Shown one piece after another: positions 8,277 to 16,333 of a stretch of DNA of 64,000 nucleotides. This DNA comes from Psychrobacillus sp. INOP01. Lineage in GTDB: Bacteria; Bacillota; Bacilli; Bacillales_A; Planococcaceae. Positions within the stretch are counted from its first letter, which is position 1; each line of letters starts with the position of its first letter. The position numbers were made by a program, and so were the translations under genes. The DNA is taken from positions 186,001 to 250,000 of the forward strand of contig NZ_CP073315.1 in the NCBI RefSeq assembly GCF_018140925.1. Reading direction: 5' to 3'. The notes beneath the pieces were generated by a model. That model ran no database searches. It was not told the origin of the DNA and saw only the letters and a list, made by a program, of their open reading frames with translations.

Positions 8277-8921
8277 GAGTAACACTAACAAATTATACAA
8301 AGAATGAATAATAATTACTGACCAAAGAGAATTACTTTTCTTATATACAAACCCAAATATAATACCCAACACAAAAACTGTTAATATGGAACTTAGAATA
8401 TAAGGGAATTCAAACAGACCTTTATAAAACCAAATAGGAAAATGAATCGATACAAAGAGTAAAGCTGTAATTGTATTTGCTATCCAGAATCTAAAAGAAT
8501 CCATAAGTTTTCTTAATAAAAAGCCTCTAAAGACAATTTCCTCAGTTATACCAACCAATAGAATAGTATTAAGCCATCCGTTAAATCCTATTTGAAAATC
8601 GATATTATTTTTTAAAACGATAAGATTTATTAGAAAATAGAATATCAAGGCTAAGGATACCCAACCTGTCCATCTTAGACCTTTTCTAAAGTTATGATGT
8701 AACTGTAAATAGGAAAACGGTTTACTTTTTTCCATAATTTTAACTAATAAAATTACAGGAATGACCCAAATAACTATTTTAATAGCGGCTGATGTTATAG
8801 CTCTTGGAACGGGGTCCATCAAATCTAAATATTGAACCAACCATAATTCTCTGATACACCATAGGGCATAAAATATTATGAAATATACCCAAATATAATT
8901 ATTTTTTACTTTTAATTCTAT
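8268..8921 (-). CDS. CPBP-family intramembrane metalloprotease
   Basis: CAAX-protease and bacteriocin-processing family (Abi/CPBP), an integral membrane protein with about six helices. Motif 1 EEIVFRGFLL, motif 2 Phe/His in FVSIHF and the HSLYN His are present, so it is probably active. The first usual start is TTG 8840, but the frame stays open 27 codons further with family-like sequence (YIWVYFIIFYALW, CIREL). A GGGGGAG site stands 6 bases before ATA at 8919-8921, so I place the start there. The original ATG may have mutated. Its stop codon lies in the element box. Confidence 0.75.
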   Translation of the reverse strand: MELKVKNNYIWVYFIIFYALWCIRELWLVQYLDLMDPVPRAITSAAIKIVIWVIPVILLVKIMEKSKPFSYLQLHHNFRKGLRWTGWVSLALIFYFLINLIVLKNNIDFQIGFNGWLNTILLVGITEEIVFRGFLLRKLMDSFRFWIANTITALLFVSIHFPIWFYKGLFEFPYILSSILTVFVLGIIFGFVYKKSNSLWSVIIIHSLYNLLVLLFY

Positions 8922-8942
8922 CAGAAACTCCCCCTTTTCTTC

Positions 8943-9027
8943 TTCAACAATCCTGCTGAGTTAGTTCAATAAGAAAAAGCTACCCTTACAGGCAGCCACT
9001 TGTTTACTAAAGCACCCGTTAGTTTAA
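8943..9027 (-). repeat. attC-like element, complete (type C)
   Basis: TTCAACAATCCTGC-TGAGTTAGTTCAA ... TTTACTAAAGCACCCGTTAGTTTAA. The middle GCTACCCTTACAGGCAGC is nearly identical to the preceding element. Confidence 0.85.
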
Positions 9028-9041
9028 TAAGCGTTTATTCT

Positions 9042-9596
9042 TTATTTTATTAAATCATTTAAAATCCAGCTTACTGCATCTACTAGATTATCCGCTATAT
9101 AATCAGGTTCAACTTCTTGCCATTCATACCGATACTTAGTCAGTGAACCTTCTCCCCAACCTGTTTTCACTAATACCTTTTTCGTTCCTGCTTTGTTTGC
9201 AGCTAGCATATCTGAACCGCCCGTATCACCCACAACATAACATTCTTCAAGGTTTAAATTATGCATTTCTTTTGCTTTTAATAATAATCCGATATTTGGC
9301 TTTTGGCATTCACATCCGTCATCTGGCTTATGTGGACAGTAGTAAATACCATCCAGAAAAGCAGATTGCTTAGCAAGTTCTTCCATCATCATCTGAAATC
9401 CCTTTATCAATTCATCTTCTGTAAAATAACCTCTTCCTACTCTAGTTTGGTTTGTAAAAAGAAAAACTTTTACTCCTACTTGATTTAGAGATTTTATAGC
9501 TTTAGGAGCAAAATTATACATTGAAAAATCATATGGATGTATTCCTCCTCCAGTACCACCAATCGTACCATCCCGGTCTAGAAACACAGCTTTCAT
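9042..9596 (-). CDS. HAD-IIIA phosphatase, GmhB/HisB-N type
   Basis: Haloacid-dehalogenase phosphatase resembling heptose-bisphosphate phosphatase and the HisB phosphatase domain. Nucleophile AVFLDRDGT near residue 6, FLFTNQT motif II, a zinc loop CPHKPDDGCEC and motif IV VVGDTGGSDMLAA are intact. Start ATG 9596 (MKAVFLD) matches the family N-terminus; a GTG four codons upstream abuts the GGAGG. One-gene cassette between two complete elements. Substrate not predictable. Confidence 0.85.
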   Translation of the reverse strand: MKAVFLDRDGTIGGTGGGIHPYDFSMYNFAPKAIKSLNQVGVKVFLFTNQTRVGRGYFTEDELIKGFQMMMEELAKQSAFLDGIYYCPHKPDDGCECQKPNIGLLLKAKEMHNLNLEECYVVGDTGGSDMLAANKAGTKKVLVKTGWGEGSLTKYRYEWQEVEPDYIADNLVDAVSWILNDLIK

Positions 9597-9722
9597 TCCT
9601 AATCTCACCCTCCAACCTATCTCTATCTAAATAAAAACAAGACTTTTCTTACTAACTTGCACACTACAGAATAACTCTGGATAATATTCCTATTTCAACA
9701 CACTCTTAAAAATACCTTCTTA

Positions 9723-9823
9723 TTCAACTAAACTGCCGCGAAAGTTTAAGTGTAACATTTCACAATGGAACGCTGAAATCTCTTGACGTTTTAGACGTAA
9801 AAAAAGAGCCAAGCATCTAAGCT
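9723..9823 (-). repeat. attC-like element, left half plus type-B middle (duplicate of 4951)
   Basis: TTCAACTAAACTGC-CGCGAAAGTTTAA followed by the same type-B body and the same replacement hairpin as at 4951-5047. Part of the duplicated 46-aa cassette. Confidence 0.8.
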
Positions 9824-9829
9824 TCACTC
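9794..9829 (-). terminator. Terminator of the second 46-aa gene
   Basis: GAGTGAAGC-TTAGAT-GCTTGGCTC then T7 on the minus strand, same position relative to the gene as in copy 1. Confidence 0.7.
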
Positions 9830-9964
9830 AGTTTCGTTATTTTCAATGGTGTGTCTAACAGCACCACCGCCAATAAAGTATTCATCAAATATTAAATCTA
9901 AAAACTTCTGTTTCTCTTCATCATTTAAGTTCTCAATCATTTTTAGCATATCTTCTGTCTCCAT
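9824..9964 (-). CDS. 46-residue acidic protein, cassette copy 2
   Basis: Differs from the protein at 5048 by only two residues (GGGAVRHTIEN instead of GGGAFRHTVEN). The AGAGGTG ribosome-binding site and terminator are conserved too. The duplicate is about 4.8 kb from copy 1 and is followed upstream by a different gene, as expected if a cassette was copied or reinserted rather than a long segment duplicated. Function unknown. Confidence 0.75.
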   Translation of the reverse strand: METEDMLKMIENLNDEEKQKFLDLIFDEYFIGGGAVRHTIENNETE

Positions 9965-10016
9965 GAAAACACCTCTTTTTAGTTCTATTATAAAGGATGC
10001 CGAATAAATCAGCACC

Positions 10017-10087
10017 TTAATACCTGCTTCGTTTGTTCAAAAAGAAAATGCTTCACTCCTTCTTAAATAAAGCACCCGTTAGTTGAA
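10017..10087 (-). repeat. attC-like element, complete (type A)
   Basis: TAATACCTGCTTCGTTTGTTCAA matches the left half at 5241 almost exactly; right half AAGCACCCGTTAGTTGAA. Confidence 0.8.
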
Positions 10088-10103
10088 CAAGATAATACAA
10101 CTT

Positions 10104-10550
10104 CTAAATTCTCAAGTCCCCAATCTTTTTACATAAATCTTTAGCTCTTTTAGACAAAAAAATCTTCTGACGCAAATATTTAGCCAATTTAGACCTAAGA
10201 AACTCATCAATACAGTAGAACAGAAATGAAGATAAAAGAGAAATAATGAAATAAAAGTTGAAAATTTCGCTACCTGAAAATAAAGTTGTGATTACAACAA
10301 ACAAAGCGGCTAGGAATAAGTGCATTATTAATGCAATAATTACTCTAGGAAAAGATATTAGTTTTTTTGTGACGAAATCAGAGAGAATAGATGCTGGCAC
10401 TCCATAAATCAAAAGAATTGGAAATAGATAAATACCTACTATGATTGCAAGAACTGTCTGTCCTGTGAGGAAAAAACTTAACATAACCAAGACACAAGCC
10501 ATTACCACGGAAACAAGCTTTCTAATAATTATGTTACTCACCCCAATCAA
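10104..10550 (-). CDS. Cassette membrane protein, paralogue A
   Basis: Unknown function, about 148 residues with four hydrophobic helices, the motif YGVPASILSDFVTKKL, and a C-terminal basic amphipathic segment (LRSKLAKYLRQKIFLSKR). TTG 10550 is chosen because AGAAGGTG lies 6 bases upstream; homology to the other copy continues upstream in frame (NKYIQ), so the true start may be earlier with an unusual codon. The paralogue at 41081-41602 shares most of the sequence and 25 further bases in front of the gene. Confidence 0.7.
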   Translation of the reverse strand: MIGVSNIIIRKLVSVVMACVLVMLSFFLTGQTVLAIIVGIYLFPILLIYGVPASILSDFVTKKLISFPRVIIALIMHLFLAALFVVITTLFSGSEIFNFYFIISLLSSFLFYCIDEFLRSKLAKYLRQKIFLSKRAKDLCKKIGDLRI

Positions 10551-10610
10551 AATAATCACCTTCTGAATATACTTATTAGTTATTTCACCAATCGTCTTCA
10601 GGACTCCTTC

Positions 10611-10687
10611 TTAAACTAAACTGCTGCTTTAGTTGAATAAAGAAAAAGGCTTTACTCCTTCTTGAAGTAAAGCAACTGTTAGTTGAA
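10611..10687 (-). repeat. attC-like element, complete (type A)
   Basis: TTAAACTAAACTGC-TGCTTTAGTTGAA ... AAGCAACTGTTAGTTGAA; hairpin GCTTTACT/AGTAAAGC. Confidence 0.85.
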
Positions 10688-10696
10688 TATTGCAGT

Positions 10697-11044
10697 TTAC
10701 TTCTTCTCAGAATCAAACTCTAACTTAATATTTTCGTCAAGAGTTATATAGTATTTAGAACCATCTGTCTTAATCGTGGCGTCTTTATAAACTTTATTAA
10801 ATTGTTGGGTAAGTGGAATGTTTTCTTTTTCAAGAACTTTATCAATATTGCTTTTTTTGTTACTCCTTCCCCTCAGAACATGACTTTCAATCATTATTCC
10901 CTCTTCTAATAAAACAATGAGTTGATTAGCTTTATTTGTAAACCCTGATTCAAAATCTGAGACATATGCTTTTAATTCATCATTCTTGGAATTATCAGTA
11001 CAAGCAAGTAAAACTGAAAACAACATTAACATCAGCTTTTTCAT
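10697..11044 (-). CDS. Small lipoprotein, unknown function
   Basis: About 115 residues. Signal MKKLMLMLFSVLLAC ends in a lipobox (LLAC), so it is expected to be lipid-anchored on the outer face of the membrane. The rest is hydrophilic with a final YYITLDENIKLEF strand pair. ATG 11044 follows GGAGGAATTGTG. One-gene cassette; lipoproteins recur in this array (23423, 43995, 44632, 46987). Confidence 0.75.
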   Translation of the reverse strand: MKKLMLMLFSVLLACTDNSKNDELKAYVSDFESGFTNKANQLIVLLEEGIMIESHVLRGRSNKKSNIDKVLEKENIPLTQQFNKVYKDATIKTDGSKYYITLDENIKLEFDSEKK

Positions 11045-11171
11045 CACAATTCCTCCATCTAAAGTATATACAGATTAAAAATATAAAGGTTTCAAAAAAT
11101 TAAGAATTATATAAAAGTTGTTCTCGAACTAAGAATTATTGTTAAATTTGAACTTTCAGAAATACCTCTTA

Positions 11172-11247
11172 TTCAACTAAACTGCGGCGTTAGTTCAATA
11201 AGAAAAAATGCTTTACCTCTTCTTGAAGTAAAGCACCCGTTAGTCAA
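11172..11247 (-). repeat. attC-like element, complete (type A)
   Basis: TTCAACTAAACTGC-GGCGTTAGTTCAA ... AAGCACCCGTTAGTCAA. The TAA stop of the 55-aa gene lies in the outer box. Confidence 0.85.
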
Positions 11248-11407
11248 TTTTCTTCTGGTTAACTTCTAGTATCTTTTTTAAGGAAGAATGAATATTTTGG
11301 AGGCTTATTAAAATAAATCCAAGCATAATAAATGTTACTATCTCCCCTGTAAATATTGAAACTATTGCTATTATTAGAGCATATACCCCATATAGATAAC
11401 CTTTCAT
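11240..11407 (-). CDS. 55-residue membrane peptide
   Basis: A small gene read directly: ATG 11407 preceded by GTGAGGTGATATTAA, ending at TAA 11240-11242 inside the element. The protein has two hydrophobic helices (YLYGVYALIIAIVSIFTG and IVTFIMLGFILISL) and a basic tail KKILEVNQKKID. Unknown function; one-gene cassette. Confidence 0.7.
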   Translation of the reverse strand: MKGYLYGVYALIIAIVSIFTGEIVTFIMLGFILISLQNIHSSLKKILEVNQKKID

Positions 11408-11454
11408 TTAATATCACCTCACATCTGAATACTCTTATAATTACAGTATTTTTA

Positions 11455-11584
11455 TTAAACTACCCTGCCGCGTTAGTTTAAGTGTAACATTTCACCATAG
11501 ATTTCGGAGTTCTACTTGATGTTTCGGATAAAAAAAGACCATCGAAATGATGGCCATGTTGAACTAAAGCACCCGTTAGTTTAA
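11455..11584 (-). repeat. attC-like element, complete (type B)
   Basis: TTAAACTACCCTGC-CGCGTTAGTTTAA, then AGTGTAACATTTCAC and hairpin GACCATC/GATGGCC preceded by A7, then AACTAAAGCACCCGTTAGTTTAA. Confidence 0.85.
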
Positions 11585-11593
11585 GATGAATAG

Positions 11594-12274
11594 TTAGTTT
11601 ATATAATCTGCAAGTAAATCTATTAAACCTGTAGCCGTATCCTTTTTACTAATATATTTTCGAGGTGTTTGAAATTTAGAAACAATAAAATGTTCGGCTT
11701 CTTCACCATATAATGAACCTGTTTTATTAGCGACCATAAATTGGGAATTAGAAGCCGTCATCCGAAGTTTTGCCCTTTCGAATAAGTAATCAATATCATC
11801 TGTATGTTCTAACTTAAACCCGACAAGTAATAAGTTTGGATTCCATTTTTTTATTTGTGATAATATTTTCGGTGCTTTTTTAAAATGAATTATTGGAGGT
11901 TCATCACTAGACATTTTTCCAGCCTCCAGTAGTGGATTTCCTCGTTGGTCTAATACCTTATCAACAACCCAATCTGAACCGGCAGCCCCCATTATTACAA
12001 TATCAATATGTTCAGATTGAACAATATTTTTGATTTTTTCACCTAAATCATATACACCCTCAAATTGGATTAAACGCATTTTCGTATGATTTTCTGGAAG
12101 TTTAGCAAAATATCCGTGTAAATATATAACCTCTGCATCTTTATTTAATGCTTCTTCAGCTAAATAACACCCAATTGTACCTTTTGCTAAATTAGTATGT
12201 CCCCTAACATTATCCCATTTTTCAAGTGTCCCTCCACTTGTTATCAAAATCTTTTTTCCTTTTAAAGAACTCAT
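11594..12274 (-). CDS. DFP-domain protein related to phosphopantothenate-cysteine ligase
   Basis: 226 residues matching the CoaB half of Dfp/CoaBC (Rossmann-like DNA/pantothenate flavoprotein family). The N-terminal KKILITSGGTLEKWD and VRGHTN segment is typical of the nucleotide-binding site, followed by IVIMGAAGSDW, LLVGFKLEHTDD and FMVANKT. The chromosome should carry its own coaBC elsewhere, so this is a second, stand-alone paralogue and may act on another substrate. AGGTGATTTT precedes ATG 12274. One-gene cassette. Confidence 0.8.
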   Translation of the reverse strand: MSSLKGKKILITSGGTLEKWDNVRGHTNLAKGTIGCYLAEEALNKDAEVIYLHGYFAKLPENHTKMRLIQFEGVYDLGEKIKNIVQSEHIDIVIMGAAGSDWVVDKVLDQRGNPLLEAGKMSSDEPPIIHFKKAPKILSQIKKWNPNLLLVGFKLEHTDDIDYLFERAKLRMTASNSQFMVANKTGSLYGEEAEHFIVSKFQTPRKYISKKDTATGLIDLLADYIN

Positions 12275-12412
12275 AAAATCACCTTCTACATAATTACTTA
12301 TTAGTACCTTTTAATTGATTCTTATTCCTTAAATTCTATCATATCTTCTTTCAAAATTAATCCTTATTGTATTAAAAAAGATAAAGCAGTGTGGTCAAAT
12401 TCACACTACTTA

Positions 12413-12544
12413 TTAAACTAAACTGCCGCGTTAATTTAAGTGTAACATTTCACAATGGATCGACGAAGTCTACTTGATGTTTTGGACGTAAAAAAAGACC
12501 ATCAAAGTGATGGTCTTACTTAACTAAAGCACCCGTTAGTTTAA
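12413..12544 (-). repeat. attC-like element, complete (type B)
   Basis: TTAAACTAAACTGC-CGCGTTAATTTAA ... AACTAAAGCACCCGTTAGTTTAA. Near-consensus type-B body: hairpin AGACCATC/GATGGTCT with T7 on the minus strand. Confidence 0.9.
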
Positions 12545-12576
12545 TAAGAAATTCCCTATGATTCCAGTTAAAATGT

Positions 12577-13572
12577 TTACCAAGATCCAAACATTGTTCT
12601 TAACTCAGAAAGATTTTCCCCTAACCAAATCATCTCATTTTGAAATTGTACTTCTTGGTACCTATCTTGATTGAGGTTAGGACGTATCCACCAAACACTT
12701 TCTAAGTACCACAACAAATAAAGAGATCGAACAAATACCCCTTTTTCAAGGTTTCTCTTTGTTTTATACCCTTCCAAAAAAGCTTTAGCACAATTTGAAT
12801 TAAAAGCATTACCATTCAATGCCCCTGACATAGTTACTCTTGCGATATCTAATTCAGGATAATCAAAAGCAAAACGGTCAAAGTCAAGAATTGAAGATAA
12901 CTGATCACCAATAAATAGAATATTATCAACCCATAAATCACGGTGTGACCAACCTGTCTCACAGGAGCTAACCATATCTAAATTAAATTGTTTAGTTGCT
13001 TTAATTTGTATTTCCACCAACTTTAAAAACATATCGTTGTTTTCGCCCGTATTATAAAACGATTTCCAATAGTCTAAGCGTTGTTCAACACTTGGAGGAA
13101 TAAATTTTGGATTTCTATCATTGTTGTATGTCCCATCATTTGAAACATTGTGCATATGACCAGTCATTTGACCTAGACTATACATCTGTTTCTCATTTAA
13201 AGTACCAGGAAGAAGATTTTTTCCATCTACATACTCCATAATAATAAATCTTTCCCCACTTGAGCTTTTATGTATGACATTATCTTTGTATTCTAATACT
13301 CTCGGACATAGTGTTCCATTTTCGAACTGTCTTAACTGTTCACACAAAGCAAGATCTTGCTCCAAAAAAATTTTCTCATCATCATATGAAGCATACCGTT
13401 CTTTGCTTATCTGCTTAATTAAAAGTAATCCTTTTTCCGTTTGAACTTTCCATTTTAAATTTAAAAATCCTAGATTGATTGGAATAGGGTTCTTTAAATG
13501 TATACCAAACAAACACTCGGTTGTTTCTCTTAACTCCTGAAAAATATCATTAGGTGACTTCTTTACAATCAT
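12577..13572 (-). CDS. Aminoglycoside-phosphotransferase-fold kinase
   Basis: Kinase of the APH/choline-kinase superfamily. Catalytic loop SHRDLWVDNILF and metal-binding ILDFDRF are intact, with the N-lobe Lys in LLLIKQISKERY. The substrate could be an antibiotic or a metabolite such as a thiamine/spore-coat CotS-type substrate; not predictable. ATG 13572 follows GAGGAGCG; the upstream in-frame ATG lies in element sequence. One-gene cassette, about 331 residues. Confidence 0.85.
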   Translation of the reverse strand: MIVKKSPNDIFQELRETTECLFGIHLKNPIPINLGFLNLKWKVQTEKGLLLIKQISKERYASYDDEKIFLEQDLALCEQLRQFENGTLCPRVLEYKDNVIHKSSSGERFIIMEYVDGKNLLPGTLNEKQMYSLGQMTGHMHNVSNDGTYNNDRNPKFIPPSVEQRLDYWKSFYNTGENNDMFLKLVEIQIKATKQFNLDMVSSCETGWSHRDLWVDNILFIGDQLSSILDFDRFAFDYPELDIARVTMSGALNGNAFNSNCAKAFLEGYKTKRNLEKGVFVRSLYLLWYLESVWWIRPNLNQDRYQEVQFQNEMIWLGENLSELRTMFGSW

Positions 13573-13600
13573 ATAAATTCGCTCCTCACGAATATTCTTT

Positions 13601-13676
13601 TTCAACTAAACTGCACTGTTAGTTCAAGAAAAAAGTGCAACCCCAAGACTTGAAGTAAAACACCCCTTTTGTTCAA
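13601..13676 (-). repeat. attC-like element, complete (divergent middle)
   Basis: TTCAACTAAACTGC-ACTGTTAGTTCAA ... AAACACCCCTTTTGTTCAA. Outer box of the right half is worn. Confidence 0.8.
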
Positions 13677-13726
13677 TAATTTACATATATTAACTTATTC
13701 AATACAATCGCAGAAAAACCTTCTTC

Positions 13727-13797
13727 TTCAACTAACCTGGTGCTTTAGTTCAATAAGAAAAATTACTCCTTCTTGAAGTAAAGCACCCGTTAGTGAA
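13727..13797 (-). repeat. attC-like element, complete (short type A)
   Basis: TTCAACTAACCTGG-TGCTTTAGTTCAA ... AAGCACCCGTTAGTGAA. Only 50 bases from the previous element: a cassette without a gene. Confidence 0.85.
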
Positions 13798-13820
13798 AAT
13801 AGCTATAAGTATTCTACACT

Positions 13821-13997
13821 TTAATTCAAATTGAATAATTCTGAAATGATTTCATCACTACCTGGAGAAAACATAAATATTGAGAACGAAATACATAATA
13901 ATCCTATAAGCACCAAGCTAAATCTTTTTTTGCCAAGTAGCCCCTTAATTAATAAAAATAATCCTAAAAATAATATTAAGAAATACCATAACCCCAT
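13821..13997 (-). CDS. 58-residue membrane protein
   Basis: Two hydrophobic helices (WYFLILFLGLFLLIKG and FSLVLIGLLCISFSIFMF) and a short acidic C-terminus. ATG 13997 has GAGGGGTGAAATT directly upstream. Function unknown; one-gene cassette. Confidence 0.7.
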   Translation of the reverse strand: MGLWYFLILFLGLFLLIKGLLGKKRFSLVLIGLLCISFSIFMFSPGSDEIISELFNLN

Positions 13998-14113
13998 AAT
14001 TTCACCCCTCATTTAACTTAATATTATGACGTTACCGTTCACTACAAAGTTCTTCCTTTTTTAATAAAGATAAAACAATTTTTACCATATTAACAAAAGT
14101 CCATTTTTGCTTA

Positions 14114-14199
14114 TTAAACTAACCTGCGCGTTAGTTTAATAAGAAAAAAGAGTTGCTTAAGCAAACCATGTTCTTTTACTAAAGCACCCGTTAGTTGAA
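14114..14199 (-). repeat. attC-like element, complete (type D)
   Basis: TTAAACTAACCTGC-GCGTTAGTTTAA, hairpin AGTTGCTTAAGCAAAC, then TTACTAAAGCACCCGTTAGTTGAA. Confidence 0.9.
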
Positions 14200-14211
14200 G
14201 AAGAGGCAACG

Positions 14212-14619
14212 TCAATAACAATGTTCTTGATTTGGGTCGAACGTTCCCTTCATCCTTTCGGACAACGGATTGCCGTTCCAAGTGAGTCCGATATTAAATT
14301 CCATCATATTTATTTCACTGACTGGTTCTCCATCTTAGTCTATATAAAAGGCTTTATTTTTGTGCCACCCTAAATCTGTAATAAACTTTGATGGTGATGA
14401 AGTTAGAATATCCCCATTTTCAGGTACTACCAATAGCAAGGTATCATCTATGATTTCCAGTTCTTTCTCTTTAGGTTGGTTAAAATAAATATTAAAACAT
14501 CCTTTAAAACCTTCTGGTAAATAATAAACAACAGTTGTGTCATTGCTTGGTTTACTTATCCACCATATTAGGACTACTGTCAGAACTAAACTAATTAACA
14601 ACCATATTTTCTTCCCCAC
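14212..14619 (-). pseudogene. DUF6843-like protein with one in-frame stop
   Basis: The annotatable 94-residue ORF (14335-14619) ends at TAA 14335-14337 after AFYID, but the same frame continues with convincing protein sequence (DGEPVSEINMMEFN, then LTWNGNPLSERMKG and FDPNQEHCY) to TGA 14212. The full 136-codon frame has an N-terminal membrane anchor (IWLLISLVLTVVLIWWIS) and the YYLPEGFKGCFNIYFNQ motif that I associate with DUF6843 (family name from memory). A single point mutation explains the stop. GGGGAAGA-like site upstream of ATG 14619 is weak. Confidence 0.75.
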
Positions 14620-14630
14620 ATCACTACCCC

Positions 14631-14707
14631 AATCTAACTTGCCGCTTTAGTTTTTAGAAAAAAGGATTTACTCCCCTTCTTAAAGTAAAACACCCGTTAG
14701 CCATCCA
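14631..14707 (-). repeat. attC-like element, complete (type A)
   Basis: AATCTAACTTGC-CGCTTTAGTTTTT ... AAACACCCGTTAGCCATCC. Worn boxes; the outer flank (GCCAT...GCG...CAGCGCT) is shared with the element at 37699. Confidence 0.75.
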
Positions 14708-14709
14708 TT

Positions 14710-14728
14710 TAGCGCAAAATCAGCGCTA
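14710..14728 (-). terminator. Short hairpin downstream of the 75-aa gene
   Basis: TAGCGC-N7-GCGCTA between the gene stop and the element. A very similar hairpin follows the element at 37699. Confidence 0.45.
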
Positions 14729-14741
14729 CACCACAGTTTAA

Positions 14742-14969
14742 TTACCTTTCCTTCTTGAAAGACACAATAATAAAGACAATACCAACAAAGAAAAATAGCC
14801 CTGTAAAAAGGTTATCGGATAATGGCATTGTTTGTGGAATAGTATCCCACGTTCCAGTTTTTATTTGTGCAGACCAATAAACATTTGCAGTTAAGCGTTC
14901 AATCGTAAAAATTAGTCCACTAGTTAAAATGAATAACGACCCTAAAATTAGATATGTTTTTTTATCCAA
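14742..14969 (-). CDS. 75-residue membrane protein
   Basis: Two membrane helices (YLILGSLFILTSGLIFTIE and NLFTGLFFFVGIVFIIVSF) with a short external loop. The longer ORF reaching 15086 starts in element sequence and cannot be the real start; TTG 14969 has AGGAGGTAATCTT directly upstream and is taken as the start. Function unknown. It is the last cassette before the 15.2-19.6 kb insert. Confidence 0.7.
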   Translation of the reverse strand: MDKKTYLILGSLFILTSGLIFTIERLTANVYWSAQIKTGTWDTIPQTMPLSDNLFTGLFFFVGIVFIIVSFKKER

Positions 14970-15031
14970 AAGATTACCTCCTATGTTTAATAAATTACTT
15001 TGATACGATTCAAAAAAACACCTACTTCTTG

Positions 15032-15138
15032 TTAAACTAAACTGCCGCATTAGTTTAATGTGTAACATTTCACAATGGATCGCCAAAATCTACTTGATGT
15101 TTCGGATAAAAAAATAGACCATCGATATGATGGTCTTG
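15032..15138 (-). repeat. attC-like element, left half plus type-B hairpin
   Basis: TTAAACTAAACTGC-CGCATTAGTTTAA and the full type-B body with hairpin AGACCATC/GATGGTCT, but no right half-site. It ends where the hydrolase/two-component insert begins. Confidence 0.8.
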
Positions 15139-15188
15139 CAGACTGTTGTCAAATGGATAAAATAGCGGATGAACCTTTCTCTGTACAC

Positions 15189-16175
15189 TTACTTTACTTC
15201 TTTCATAAATACTCTAACGTTTTCAGCGATTTCTTTGAATTTGGTATGGTGTAAATAATGTGATCCATCCATGGTTACCACTTTTCCATGTACCGAGTCT
15301 TTGATCTGCCCTTCATGCAGAGGTATCCATCCTGCTACACCTTCATTATTCGCTTGTACAAAGAGAAGAAGTGGAAGATCTTTAGGGAAGGTTAAACCTT
15401 GAGCTCCTTTAAAATTAGAAGAAATATGGTCCATCTCATTCAAGGTAGTCTCATTATACATGTTTTTATTCGAAATCATTTTCATTTGCTCTACGGTTTT
15501 TTCATCAAATGACAGTCCAGCATAGGGGTCAGCACTTATTTTCATGGTCAATCTTAAGAGACCTGATTTTTTGAGAAATGCAAACGTTTTTAATGGGAAT
15601 TTGATATCCATACCCGGTTGTGTTGCAACACTGCTATCGATTCCGACAAATGCAGTCACCTCGTTTGGATATTTGTTCACATAATCAATTCCGTAAATGC
15701 CTGTAATGGAGTGGCCCATGAGCATGTATCTGTTAATATTGAGCTGCTGTAGAGCTTCATGAACTTCACTTACCATATTCTCCGTGGTTCGCTCTTTTTC
15801 AGTTTCATCACTTAATCCATAACCGAAAGGCTCTACCGCAACAACTTTGTAAAATGGAGATAATTCATCGATAAGAAGCTTAAAATCAAGCCCTGGTGAA
15901 GCTGTTCCATAACCAGGCAGGAGCACGATCGTTTCCTCTCCCTCGCCTTGAATTAACACATTCATATTTTTCCCGTCTACAGATACGTGCTGACCGTAGG
16001 GCACTATTCGTTTTTGCTCCGAATGACTACTCATCACATTAGCGATATAAACAAAACCTAGAAAAAGAACAATGGCTATAATGATTACTCCTATGATTTT
16101 AAGTAAGATGTTTCGCACTTTCTTTATTTTCGTTCCACTCCGCTTTATCTTTTCCTCTTGTTGTGTCACTGTCAT
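15189..16175 (-). CDS. Membrane-anchored alpha/beta hydrolase A
   Basis: Alpha/beta-hydrolase with an N-terminal membrane anchor (ILLKIIGVIIIAIVLFLGFV). Oxyanion segment LLPGYGTASP, nucleophile elbow MGHSITG (Ser) and C-terminal His in GSHYLHH are present. Tandem paralogue of the next gene, roughly 55-60% identical by eye, including 5' leader and promoter DNA. Start placed at MTVTQQE (16175), the first Met shared by both copies; an upstream ATG at 16256 reads ATT in the other copy. A direct-repeat operator (16264-16282) suggests control by the adjacent two-component system. Substrate unknown. Confidence 0.85.
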   Translation of the reverse strand: MTVTQQEEKIKRSGTKIKKVRNILLKIIGVIIIAIVLFLGFVYIANVMSSHSEQKRIVPYGQHVSVDGKNMNVLIQGEGEETIVLLPGYGTASPGLDFKLLIDELSPFYKVVAVEPFGYGLSDETEKERTTENMVSEVHEALQQLNINRYMLMGHSITGIYGIDYVNKYPNEVTAFVGIDSSVATQPGMDIKFPLKTFAFLKKSGLLRLTMKISADPYAGLSFDEKTVEQMKMISNKNMYNETTLNEMDHISSNFKGAQGLTFPKDLPLLLFVQANNEGVAGWIPLHEGQIKDSVHGKVVTMDGSHYLHHTKFKEIAENVRVFMKEVK

Positions 16176-16263
16176 CTTCTCCTGTCCTGTTCTGTTTGAT
16201 TGGCTTCCTTCATGTGCCAGTAATAAAATCTTAACCAATGAAGATGTACTCCCCATGACGACA

Positions 16264-16282
16264 ATATGAACTTAATATGAAC
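16264..16282 (-). promoter_or_regulatory. Direct-repeat operator, copy 1
   Basis: Two ATATGAAC half-sites (+ strand) with an 11-bp period, one helical turn apart, as used by OmpR-type regulators. The same pair lies before the second hydrolase. Probable target of the regulator at 18860 (inference). Confidence 0.65.
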
Positions 16283-16292
16283 AAGCAAAAAA

Positions 16293-16331
16293 ATACTGCG
16301 GCATCATATGCATGGAAGCTTGCACATGATG
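16293..16331 (-). terminator. Terminator of hydrolase B gene
   Basis: CATCATGTGCA / TGCATATGATG (one G-U pair) followed on the minus strand by GCCGCAG and T7. Confidence 0.75.
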
Positions 16332-16333
16332 AA

